Below are positions 1 to 9,425 of a stretch of DNA of 61,671 nt, piece by piece. The notes under the pieces are model-generated. The model was not told the DNA's origin and searched no databases. It saw only the letters and a list, made by a program, of their open reading frames with translations. The stretch lies in the NCBI GenBank assembly GCA_964518635.1, contig CAZFGK010000019.1, forward strand, positions 1-61,671, in the 5' to 3' direction. Positions within the stretch are counted from its first letter, which is position 1. Each line of letters starts with the position of its first letter. This DNA is from CAZFGK01 sp964518635 (GTDB lineage Bacteria; Zixibacteria; MSB-5A5; GN15; FEB-12). A program made the translations under genes and the position numbers.

Positions 1-57
1 AAAGATGCCAGTTGAACTCTACTTATCAACTGTGTTTCAAATGGGGGAGCTTACGTT

Positions 58-174
58 GTGACTGAGGAATCTAAGCCGGCCAATGGATCAAAAATACCAA
101 ATGTCTGTGAATCAATCAAAGTCCCCTGCGTAAATCTTGCCGGGTTTATTGATGCTAAAGGATGGGTGTTCTAG
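58..174 (+). other. possible small or left-truncated reading frame at window edge
   Basis: Frame 1 is open from just after a TGA at 13-15 to a TAG at 172-174, ending 4 bp before the convergent sdhB stop. A GTG at 58 preceded by a G-rich GGGGGAG at 41-47 could start a 38-residue peptide. Alternatively this is the C-terminus of a gene entering from the left, if the TGA were read through. A 7-bp hairpin (9-15 with 26-32, 10-nt loop) overlaps that TGA and could instead be the terminator of an upstream gene. I do not recognise the peptide. Low confidence. Confidence 0.15.
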
Positions 175-178
175 AGAT

Positions 179-921
179 TCACCCTCTTACCGCCTTGGCG
201 AACTCCCGGTTCATGCGGGCGATATTCGTCACGCTGATCTCCTTCGGGCAGGCGGCTTCGCACTCGTACTGGTTCGTACACGCGCCAAACATCTCCTGAT
301 CCATCTGGGCGACCATCTTCATCACACGCTCTTCGCGTTCGACCTGTCCTTGCGGTAGGTAGGACAACTGCGAGACCTTCGCCGACACAAAGAGCATCGC
401 CGAGGCATTCTTGCACGCAGCCACACACGCCCCACAGCCAATACAAGCCGCGGCATCCATCGCTTTGTCGGCATCCTTCTTCGGAATCGGCAGGGCATTG
501 GCATCCTGCGCGCCGCCAGTATTCACATTCACAAACCCACCCGCCTGAATGATCCGATCAAAGGGGGAACGATCAACGACGAGGTCTTTGATTACCGGGA
601 ATGCGCGCGCACGGAACGGCTCAATATAAATATGGTCGCCGTTCTTAAATGTCCGCATATGCAACTGACACGTGGTCGTGGCGCGAAGCGGGCCGTGGGG
701 AGTGCCGTTGATGACCATCGAACACATCCCGCAAATTCCTTCGCGGCAGTCATGATCGAATGCAATCGGATCGCTGCCCTTAGCAATGAGGTCCTCGTTG
801 ACGACATCAAGCATTTCGAGGAAGGACATATGTTCGCTGGCGATGGTCTGATAGATTTCAAATCGTCCTTTGTCGTTGCCGTTTTTCTGCCGCCAGACAT
901 GGAGGGTAAGATTCATGCTGC

Positions 922-925
<4 letters not shown>
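179..925 (-). CDS. sdhB: succinate dehydrogenase / fumarate reductase iron-sulfur subunit
   Basis: Iron-sulfur subunit that passes electrons between the flavoprotein and the membrane quinone site on the cytoplasmic face. 248 aa, normal length. The N-terminal ferredoxin domain carries the [2Fe-2S] ligands Cys60, Cys65, Cys68 and Cys86 (CREGICGMC). The C-terminal domain has the [4Fe-4S] set Cys161/164/167 plus Cys171 (CIGCGACVAAC), and Cys216, Cys222 and Cys226 (CTNQYECEAACP) for the [3Fe-4S] and shared ligands. Its start overlaps the end of sdhA by 4 bp (ATGA), so the two are translationally coupled. Last gene of the minus-strand sdhCAB operon. Direction in vivo (succinate oxidation or fumarate reduction) cannot be read from sequence. 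Confidence 0.97.
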
Positions 926-2834
<1,909 letters not shown>

Positions 2835-2835
<1 letters not shown>

Positions 2836-3563
2836 TAGCGCACTCCCTCCGAAAGTCCGAACATTCCAAGTATGACCGAGAGTGGAATTGAGGCATACCC
2901 GATGAACACTACAATTCCGAACAGAGTCGCAATGAGATCGAGTGGTTTACGCCAACGAGCCTGCATCAGACCGAGTGATTGAAACATGCTGGCGAGTCCG
3001 TGACTGAGATGCCAGCTTAGTAGCCCAACTCCAAGAAGGTAAAAGCCGACGAGATACCACTGCTGAAATCCGAGTACGACCATGGTATAGACATCAAGTC
3101 GTCCCTGTGAATCCTGCAGGAACTGGAATTCGGGATGAGTAACTTTGAACGTATAGTGACCGAGGTGATAGAATATAAAGACCAGCACGATGAGTCCGCT
3201 CACCCACATGTAGCGTGAGGCGAGTGAGGCCTGAATGGTTTTCTTTTTTCCGTAATCTATTGGCCGTGCGGCACTGTTCAGCGCGCGCAACTGAATGCCC
3301 AACACGATATGAGCAACAAATGCGATCAGGAGACCACCTCGCAGAAACCAGAGAACCGGGCCAAGTGATTGCAGTTTTTCGGCATAAGTGTTGAGTGCGT
3401 CAGGACCGGAAAAGATGAGGAGATTTCCGGCAAGATGTCCGAGAACAAATCCGAAGACCATCACTCCAGTGAGAGCCATGAGGAATTTCTTACCAATGCT
3501 CGAAGCCACGAGAGTAGTCGAGCTCGTTCCGGGACGAGGAAGAGTGTACGAATCGGTCGGCAT
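2835..3563 (-). CDS. sdhC: succinate dehydrogenase cytochrome b558 subunit
   Basis: Single membrane anchor (242 aa) of a type B succinate:quinone oxidoreductase, holding heme b and the quinone site. About five hydrophobic segments are visible. Likely heme-ligand histidines sit in GHLAGN, in the FYHLGHYTF region and in WHLSHG. I chose the ATG at 3563 (MPTDSY) over the longer frame to 3617. It has an AAAGGGG Shine-Dalgarno 5-6 nt upstream, and the -10 of a strong promoter lies at 3589-3594, so the longer start would precede the transcript. First gene of the sdhCAB operon. Confidence 0.93.
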
Positions 3564-3588
3564 GTCGACCCCTTTCATGAGGGCGAAG

Positions 3589-3617
3589 AGTATAGACCAC
3601 AAGCAATTACCAGTCAA
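3589..3617 (-). promoter_or_regulatory. sigma70-type promoter of sdhCAB
   Basis: On the minus strand, TTGACT (3612-3617), a 17-nt spacer, then TATACT (3589-3594). The predicted start near 3582 leaves a leader of about 19 nt before the sdhC ATG. A 12-bp palindrome (CTACTTTAGTAG, 3645-3656) lies about 28 bp upstream of the -35 and could be a regulator site; that role is speculative. Confidence 0.75.
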
Positions 3618-3735
3618 ACAAAAGGGTCAGGAGAATCACACTCACTACTTTAGTAGGGTGACAGAACATTTCGACCTTGTAGCGGGACTCGTCGGAAGTG
3701 CAATATTTCTGTATAACCGAATGTGGCAACAGGAT

Positions 3736-3765
3736 TTGACACCTCGGCAGGTTGTGCGCTATGCT
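3736..3765 (+). promoter_or_regulatory. sigma70-type promoter for the 3849 gene
   Basis: TTGACA (3736-3741), 18-nt spacer, TATGCT (3760-3765). It faces away from the sdhCAB promoter within the 285-bp divergent intergenic region. The predicted start is about 75 nt before the 3849 ATG. Confidence 0.7.
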
Positions 3766-3848
3766 TGGGATGTTACCAGCCCTCCGGGGCAGATTCACAA
3801 TGACTTGCATCAAAAAAACAGATTGAACTTGAGATAGAGGAAATGAGC

Positions 3849-4466
3849 ATGAGAAAATTCTGCGGTTCTGCGCTGCTTCTGACAGGCGCGATTCTGATCT
3901 TTAGTGGGCTGTCTTCGACGAGTCTTCAGGCAACAACCATTTCGATGAAGCTTTCCGGCCCGGGTGTGGTCAATGACAGTACCGTCAAGGCGGGGCAAAA
4001 AGTCTCCCTCGATATCTACTCAGAAAATGACGAAGAGTGGGGTGGAATCTCTTTCACATTCAAAATGACTTCCCCGACGATCAAAAAAGTTGAGTTTCCG
4101 TCAGATTCTACCGCCATTAATGAGAGAGGGAATGCTCACGGCTTTAACGGCTGGCAGGATAAGTCGATCTGGGATATGTTTGTCAAATTTCCTGAGTATG
4201 AAGTGAACGGTCAACTCCCGGAAGTTTTTGGGGTCGGTGCTCTTGTTGTGAAAAACAAATACAAACCACACCCGAAACAGAAAATTCTCTCATATGATGT
4301 TCGCTTTACAGAGGCAGGTTCTGTCACAATTGACTCGACATCAATTCCAGGAAGTGGTGGCAGCGTTTGGAAAGTTGCCCGTGCCCCTCGTATCACACCT
4401 GTCGGCAAGGAGTCTCAAGAACCAGTGAAATGGGCCGGTCCGGTTCGTTTCAAAGTGGTGAAGTGA
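3849..4466 (+). CDS. secreted protein of unknown function
   Basis: About 205 aa with a clear signal peptide (MRKFCGSALLLTGAILIF, ending near SLQA). The mature part is rich in beta-strand-like segments, for example KAGQKVSLDIYSENDEEWGG and the phrase LSYDVRFTEAGSVTIDS. This resembles the cohesin/Ig-like beta-sandwich secreted proteins common in FCB genomes, but I cannot assign a family. The start at 3849 is preferred over the ATG at 3843 because AGAGGA at 3836-3841 is 7-8 nt from it and too close to 3843. Transcribed from the promoter at 3736 and followed by a strong terminator at 4491, so it is a single-gene unit. Confidence 0.75.
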   Translation: MRKFCGSALLLTGAILIFSGLSSTSLQATTISMKLSGPGVVNDSTVKAGQKVSLDIYSENDEEWGGISFTFKMTSPTIKKVEFPSDSTAINERGNAHGFNGWQDKSIWDMFVKFPEYEVNGQLPEVFGVGALVVKNKYKPHPKQKILSYDVRFTEAGSVTIDSTSIPGSGGSVWKVARAPRITPVGKESQEPVKWAGPVRFKVVK

Positions 4467-4490
4467 GTTTCTGTCCCATTGATTTTTTCA

Positions 4491-4520
4491 ACGGGCTCGC
4501 ACATGCGAGCCCGTTTGTTT
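4491..4520 (+). terminator. rho-independent terminator
   Basis: A perfect 10-bp stem (ACGGGCTCGC at 4491-4500 with GCGAGCCCGT at 4505-4514) around an ACAT loop, followed by TTGTTT. The preceding GATTTTTTCA makes it partly usable in the opposite direction. It ends the 3849 transcript 24 bp after the stop codon. Confidence 0.85.
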
Positions 4521-4538
4521 CTTGAACAAGGAGTCGCA

Positions 4539-5306
4539 TTGAAATCTTTCCGACGGACCCTTCCGTCCCTGAGTCTTATCCTCGTTCTGTTCGGCTTGTT
4601 CATTGCGAATTATTCAATACTCGCCGCTGAAAAACCTTCTGTAAAGCCGACATCGAGAACGCAAAAGCAGAGCGATTCCTCATCTCAACGGATGGCAATC
4701 TACATTGAAGCGCTTGATTCCCTTCGGAGCGGGCAGTTCGACACTCTGGAAATGACACTGGATGCAGTCGGTCAGCAAGTTGCTGGATTTTCGCTCAAGA
4801 TTGCCTCGACCAGTGAAAGGATTGAGATCGTGCAGATCGTTCAGGGGTCACTTCTCGATTCCTGCGGCTGGGAACTCTTTAGCGCAACTCCGCTCGTACA
4901 AGATGTCAATCGTCCCCATGCCGTCTGGAGAATTTCCGGTCTGGCAAAGATGAGTGCCGATACGGTTGAACCCGCATGTCTCGCTTCCGGTAAGCGTGGC
5001 TCGATTGCCAGAATCATTGTCACAGCCAGCCATTCGTCCGGAGACTCGGAGCCAATGCCGGTCTTTTTCTTCTGGGAGGACTGTCGTGATAACACGGTGA
5101 GTGATCAGGGCGGTCGTCAACTCTTCGTCTCCGACCGTGTCATAGACTATGTCCCAGTCGATTTTACTGCCAGCAACCAACCATTTCCGAATCGTACCGG
5201 AGCCCCGCCGAGTTGCATAAGTCCAAGGCATTCGAATGCCCCGAAGCGTCTCATCGAATTCCATAATGGCGGGGTCAGCAATGCAAGGCAGGAAGCACAG
5301 AAGTAG
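4539..5306 (+). CDS. secreted protein of unknown function, possible beta-sandwich
   Basis: 255 aa from a TTG at 4539 with AAGGAG at 4528-4533. A longer frame exists upstream, but it would read through the terminator hairpin and lacks a ribosome site. An N-terminal signal segment (about residues 10-30, LSLILVLFGLFIANYSI) is followed by a Ser/Thr/Lys-rich linker, then a domain with alternating hydrophobic strands and the phrase FFFWEDCRDNTVSDQGG. From memory, similar D-C-x-D-N-T phrases occur in secreted proteins of Zixibacteria-like genomes; I could not check this. The C-terminus is polar with no sorting domain. Function unknown. Confidence 0.65.
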   Translation: MKSFRRTLPSLSLILVLFGLFIANYSILAAEKPSVKPTSRTQKQSDSSSQRMAIYIEALDSLRSGQFDTLEMTLDAVGQQVAGFSLKIASTSERIEIVQIVQGSLLDSCGWELFSATPLVQDVNRPHAVWRISGLAKMSADTVEPACLASGKRGSIARIIVTASHSSGDSEPMPVFFFWEDCRDNTVSDQGGRQLFVSDRVIDYVPVDFTASNQPFPNRTGAPPSCISPRHSNAPKRLIEFHNGGVSNARQEAQK

Positions 5307-5382
5307 TTCGAGTTTCTTTCCCTTACTTTGAAGTACGATAAAAAAGAACACCTCATTGGCACTTTTTGCAGTGATCCTTTGT

Positions 5383-5410
5383 TTGATCAGTAGCAGGGAA
5401 CTGTTATCTT
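5383..5410 (+). promoter_or_regulatory. probable promoter of the 5450 lipoprotein gene
   Basis: TTGATC (5383-5388), 16-nt spacer, TATCTT (5405-5410). The predicted start is about 33 nt before the ATG, which has a GGAG ribosome site. Confidence 0.5.
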
Positions 5411-5449
5411 AGATGCTGAAGTTCTTGCCACCCACCTTCTGGAGAATAC

Positions 5450-6571
5450 ATGCTGAACGGTCACTACTCCTTGCGTCACTTTCTCTCTGCTGCGTGCATC
5501 TCTGCTTTTACGCTGAGTCTTACTGTTCTGTCGGGTTGTGAAGAAGATAAGAAGCCAGTCGATCCCGACCCGGGTGAGCAGGTCCTGATTGTTGTAAATC
5601 AGGGGGATGGATCGATCATGGAATTCAATGCGAATACCTACGAACTCATGGATTCAGTCGGCTCGGGAGTCAATAAGCCGCACCACATTGAATTTTCTCG
5701 TGATGGGGAATATGCCTACGTGGTTAATCGTGACGCTGGCGGGAAGATCGCCAAATTTATTCTTTCTACGCTTGAATTTGTCGATACGGTCACGGGCGGT
5801 GCAAATGTTCTCCCCACTTCAATCGCAATTTCTGCAGATGGCCTTACAGGATGGACAACCGACTTTACCGGTGCAGGGAATGGGCGACTGCATAAGTACA
5901 ACTTACAGACTATGGAGTGGGAAGATTCGACGGTTGCAACCGGACGCGGAACTCACGATATCAAAATCACTACCGACGGGAATACCATTGTCGCCTGCAA
6001 TGACGCATCTGATGGACTGACTATCTACACCGTCAATTCCGGCAATGTTGAGCAGATCAATATCAATGATGCGAATCCATTTACCGGTGTACGAAATTAC
6101 GGCCCGTATGGCGTCGCCATTGATCACGCTGATTCACTCGTCTATATCGCCTGTCGAGTCAGCAATGATGTACGAATCATGGATCTGGCGACGCGGACGA
6201 TGCTTGATTCTATTGCAGTCCCGCCAAGTGGTCTCGGTGGGGAACCGGGTGGTCCCTGCTTGCTTCGCTTATCACCGGACGGGAGCAAACTGTATGTCAC
6301 CACTCAACGTGATAATCAGCTGATTGTGATTTCAACGGCAACCAGGCAGATTATAAAGACGATCACATTTAGTACGCCGGAATCATTCGGGGTCTATACC
6401 AATGATGACGGGACCCGTGTCTACGTTGCGTGCGTGAACAATGCGAATCAGAACGGTCGTATTTATATCATGAACGGCATAAACGACACGGTGCTGGATT
6501 CGATTACGGTCGGCAAGAATCCGTACATGGTCCACTTCCATGATCATGAAGGGCATGGGCACGCAGAGTAG
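5450..6571 (+). CDS. YVTN/YncE-like beta-propeller lipoprotein with His-rich tail
   Basis: 373 aa. The signal peptide ends in the lipobox LSGC (Cys about residue 30) followed by a Glu/Asp/Lys/Pro-rich tether (EEDKKPVDPDPGE), so it is probably lipid-anchored. The rest is a run of 40-45-residue blades of the YVTN type (IEFSRDGEYAYVVNRDA, LRLSPDGSKLYVTTQRDN, TNDDGTRVYVACVNN), consistent with one seven-bladed propeller. The last 12 residues (HFHDHEGHGHAE) are strongly metal-binding in character. Start supported by CTGGAGAATAC before the ATG. The role is unknown; the family includes periplasmic or surface sensors and binding proteins. Confidence 0.8.
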   Translation: MLNGHYSLRHFLSAACISAFTLSLTVLSGCEEDKKPVDPDPGEQVLIVVNQGDGSIMEFNANTYELMDSVGSGVNKPHHIEFSRDGEYAYVVNRDAGGKIAKFILSTLEFVDTVTGGANVLPTSIAISADGLTGWTTDFTGAGNGRLHKYNLQTMEWEDSTVATGRGTHDIKITTDGNTIVACNDASDGLTIYTVNSGNVEQININDANPFTGVRNYGPYGVAIDHADSLVYIACRVSNDVRIMDLATRTMLDSIAVPPSGLGGEPGGPCLLRLSPDGSKLYVTTQRDNQLIVISTATRQIIKTITFSTPESFGVYTNDDGTRVYVACVNNANQNGRIYIMNGINDTVLDSITVGKNPYMVHFHDHEGHGHAE

Positions 6572-6622
6572 CAAGACAGAGGAGTCGCTTGGGTTTTTGT
6601 TAGCAAAATCCACTCCTGATGT

Positions 6623-6628
6623 TATAAT
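6623..6628 (+). promoter_or_regulatory. -10 element placed for a leaderless ansA transcript
   Basis: A perfect TATAAT lies 7 nt before the ATG at 6636, so transcription would begin at or next to the start codon. The best -35 (TTGTTA, 6597-6602) is 20 nt away, which is long. There is no Shine-Dalgarno in front of this ATG. Confidence 0.45.
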
Positions 6629-6635
6629 TCCTCAG

Positions 6636-7730
6636 ATGACTGCACCCATGCTCCATACTCAATCAATCTCTGCTTTGGCTTCCGAAAGCAACAATTCGCA
6701 GCAGTATGTTACATCCGAAATTGGAGCCGTAGTCGAACGCGGGAACGGAATTGAAGCCATTCATTACGCGACCATCGCAGTAGTCACACCTGATCAGGGA
6801 CTAGTTGCATGGCTCGGCGATCCGGGACAGCTTTTCTATACTCGATCCTCGATCAAACCATTTCAGGCTCTCGAGTTTTTTCTCTCTGGCGCAGCCGATC
6901 ACTATCACTTCGCAGATGAACAACTTGCCCTGATGTGTGCCTCTCACAACGGGACCGATCAACATAAAATAATTGCACAGTCGATTCTTGATCGCTGTCA
7001 TGCGACAGCGGCGGACTTGCAGTGTGGGACACATCTCCCGACTCAAATGCGCTTGTTCAATCAGATTCCGTCCAACGGTGAAGATAAAGATCCTCTGCGA
7101 CATAATTGTTCTGGCAAGCATTCCGGTTTTCTTGCGCTTGCTTCCTATTTGAAAGAGCCGCTTGCCGATTATCTGAATCCGAATGGAAAGCTCCAAAAAC
7201 GGATACTCAAGAACGTAGCTCTTGCCTGTGACTATGATGTCGAAAAGATGCCACTCGGAATCGACGGCTGTAGTGCGCCGAATGTATCGATGCCCGTTGT
7301 CAATCTTGCAAAAGGATTCCTGCGTCTCGCAACAGGTTCTGGTTGGAATGAGACATCAAGTCGCGCCTTGAAAACCTATCGGGATGCGATGATATCTCAT
7401 CCGATTCTGGTCGCTGGGGAGCGTCGATTTGACTATGACCTTATGCGAGCACTTCCGGGGCGAGTCGTGAGCAAAATTGGAGCGGAGGCCTGCGAGGGGA
7501 TCGCAGTTATCGATCCGCCGATGGGGATCGCGGTGAAAATCCATGACGGAGCCGATCGCGCGCTTGGGCCGGTCTGTGTTCGTACGTTGATCGAACTCGG
7601 TGTTTTAGATCAGCTTGCAATTCCAGAAGCATTGAAAAACTACTTCGATCCGACAGTGAAAAATTATCGCGGAACAGTGACCGGCAAGATCAGCACGCCG
7701 TTTCACCTGCATCGAGAGCATTCGAAATGA
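6636..7730 (+). CDS. L-asparaginase, Rhizobium etli AsnA type
   Basis: 364 aa cytoplasmic enzyme hydrolysing L-asparagine to aspartate and ammonia. It matches the thermolabile R. etli-type family rather than the E. coli type. Visible family features are RSSIKPFQ (catalytic Ser-x-x-Lys), CASHNGTDQH, the QCGTH and DGCSAPN cysteines that bind metal in this family, CSGKHSG, and a Gly-rich end. I start it at 6636, immediately downstream of TATAAT; the frame is open back to 6540 inside the preceding gene. It lies 25 bp upstream of tryptophanase, making a two-gene amino-acid degradation unit. Confidence 0.85.
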   Translation: MTAPMLHTQSISALASESNNSQQYVTSEIGAVVERGNGIEAIHYATIAVVTPDQGLVAWLGDPGQLFYTRSSIKPFQALEFFLSGAADHYHFADEQLALMCASHNGTDQHKIIAQSILDRCHATAADLQCGTHLPTQMRLFNQIPSNGEDKDPLRHNCSGKHSGFLALASYLKEPLADYLNPNGKLQKRILKNVALACDYDVEKMPLGIDGCSAPNVSMPVVNLAKGFLRLATGSGWNETSSRALKTYRDAMISHPILVAGERRFDYDLMRALPGRVVSKIGAEACEGIAVIDPPMGIAVKIHDGADRALGPVCVRTLIELGVLDQLAIPEALKNYFDPTVKNYRGTVTGKISTPFHLHREHSK

Positions 7731-7755
7731 CAATCGACATGAATAGAGGGGAAAA

Positions 7756-9147
7756 GTGAGACAACCAGTTGAGCCATTTCGCATCAAGGCCATCGAATCT
7801 ATTCGTCTCCCTGAACCAGCCGAGCGAATCGAACGACTCAAAGCAGCGCGATACAATCTGTTCAAGCTCGATGCGGAGGAAATCTTTATCGATCTGCTGA
7901 CCGATTCCGGAACAGCTGCAATGTCGAACAAACAATGGTCACAGATGATGCTCGGCGATGAGTCGTACGCCGGTGCGCAGTCCTTCAGACGATTCGAAAA
8001 AGCAGTTCAGGATATCTTTGGAAAGCGATTGATCATTCCATGTCACCAGGGTCGAGTTGCCGAAAACCTGATCTTCAGCACCTTGATGAAGCCGGGACAA
8101 TATGTACTTAACAATACTCACTTCGATACTACACGAGGGAATGTCCTCCATAAAGGTGGCATCCCAATAGATTTGCCAAGTGTGGATGCCCAACTTGATC
8201 GACCGGTTCCATTCAAAGGGAATATGGATACCGTGTCTCTTGAGTCATTCTTGACGCAGCATGGTCGTGATCAGGTCGCCATGGTGATTCTCACCATTAC
8301 CAATAATTCCATAGGTGGGAATCCGGTCTCGATGGCGAATATTCGAGAGGTCTCGGAGATTTGTCGGAAGCATCGCGTTCTATTCTATTTCGACTGTGCA
8401 CGCTTTGCAGAGAATTCTTACTTCATCTGGCGGGACGAACCTGGATTCAGAAAATTTGATATCCCTGAAATCGCGCGTCAGATGTTCAGCTATTGCGACG
8501 GCGTCATGATGTCCGCCAAGAAAGATGGCCTTGCCAACATGGGGGGGTTCATCGCCCTTGATGACGAAGACCTTTTCCGGCGTCTGACCGAACTGGAAGT
8601 GTTGATCGAAGGATTTCCAACGTATGGTGGGCTTGCCGGACGAGACCTTGATATTCTTGCCGTTGGATTGAATGAAGCGATGCAATTAGATTATCTTGAA
8701 TATCGTGTCGGGCAGATTGCCTACTTTGGTCAGCAATTGAAATCAGTCGGGATGCCGATCATCGAACCAACCGGCGGGCATGCGGTCTTTATCGATGCGG
8801 GAAAGCTGCTTTCGCATCTTGGGCCGGATGATTTTCCGGCTCAGAGTCTGGCTTGTGCATTTTATATCGAGGGGGCGGTACGCCCGGTTGAAATTGGTTC
8901 ACTCATGTTTGGTGGGATTGATCCGGAAACCGGGAAACGGGTGCATGCCCCACGTGAATTAGTCCGGATGGCGGTACCACGCCGAGTCTATTCGAATACG
9001 CATCTTGATTACGTCGTCAGTGTTGCGGAGAAAATCGTTCAAAAGAAATCTGAACTTCCTGGCTATCGAATCACGCGTGAATCTCCATTCCTCAGGCACT
9101 TTACCTGCGAAATGGAGCCGATGGAGCTTGTTCCGGCAGAAAAGTAG
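7756..9147 (+). CDS. tnaA: tryptophanase (tryptophan indole-lyase)
   Basis: 463 aa PLP enzyme cleaving tryptophan to indole, pyruvate and ammonia. Aligning by eye with tyrosine phenol-lyase and TnaA puts the PLP-contact residues at Thr49, Ser51, Gln98-Gly99-Arg100, Phe123, Asp213, Arg216 and Ser253, with Lys256 in SAKKDG as the Schiff base. The active-site Tyr71 is present. Residue 124 is Asp (tryptophanase) rather than Thr (tyrosine phenol-lyase), VEIGS matches tryptophanase, and the C-terminal LRHFT keeps the tryptophanase His. Odd point: the usual THQGRGAE is CHQGRVAE here. GTG start with AGAGGGGAAAA upstream. No TnaC-like leader is seen, since asparaginase precedes it directly. Confidence 0.9.
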   Translation: MRQPVEPFRIKAIESIRLPEPAERIERLKAARYNLFKLDAEEIFIDLLTDSGTAAMSNKQWSQMMLGDESYAGAQSFRRFEKAVQDIFGKRLIIPCHQGRVAENLIFSTLMKPGQYVLNNTHFDTTRGNVLHKGGIPIDLPSVDAQLDRPVPFKGNMDTVSLESFLTQHGRDQVAMVILTITNNSIGGNPVSMANIREVSEICRKHRVLFYFDCARFAENSYFIWRDEPGFRKFDIPEIARQMFSYCDGVMMSAKKDGLANMGGFIALDDEDLFRRLTELEVLIEGFPTYGGLAGRDLDILAVGLNEAMQLDYLEYRVGQIAYFGQQLKSVGMPIIEPTGGHAVFIDAGKLLSHLGPDDFPAQSLACAFYIEGAVRPVEIGSLMFGGIDPETGKRVHAPRELVRMAVPRRVYSNTHLDYVVSVAEKIVQKKSELPGYRITRESPFLRHFTCEMEPMELVPAEK

Positions 9148-9331
9148 CGGGGGGTGTGCAGAAAAATGCCCATCCAGCGCACTTGCAGATGAAAAGGCAC
9201 TTCCTACGCCAGTGGAAGCTGTTGTACCACAGCAGATTACACTGTTTCTCAGGATTCAGGCTCTTTTCGGCGTTCGATTTGCCTCTTTCGGGTGTTAGAT
9301 GGTCAGGAGTAGATTTCCTGTTCCTGTCCAA

Positions 9332-9360
9332 TTGACCCTGATGTGGCGAATCGGTATACT
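9332..9360 (+). promoter_or_regulatory. strong sigma70-type promoter of the PorU/PorV locus
   Basis: TTGACC (9332-9337), 17-nt spacer, TATACT (9355-9360). The predicted start near 9367 gives a leader of about 60 nt to the 9426 ATG. Inside the leader, AAAGGAG (9391-9397) sits directly before a five-codon frame (9399-9416) ending in TAG. The remainder of the 278-bp gap after tnaA shows no gene that I can support. Confidence 0.75.
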
Positions 9361-9425
9361 CAGCTCAAGCCACTTAACTGACTGACCGATAAAGGAGAAT
9401 GACTATCGACCTGTAGCGCTACTGG

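Noticed and set aside
4479..4538. Upstream TTG start of the 4539 gene
   Set aside because: It would place the rho-independent terminator inside the coding region and lacks a ribosome site.
7756..9147. Tyrosine phenol-lyase as the identity of the 7756 gene
   Set aside because: Residue 124 is Asp, VEIGS and the C-terminal LRHFT match tryptophanase instead.
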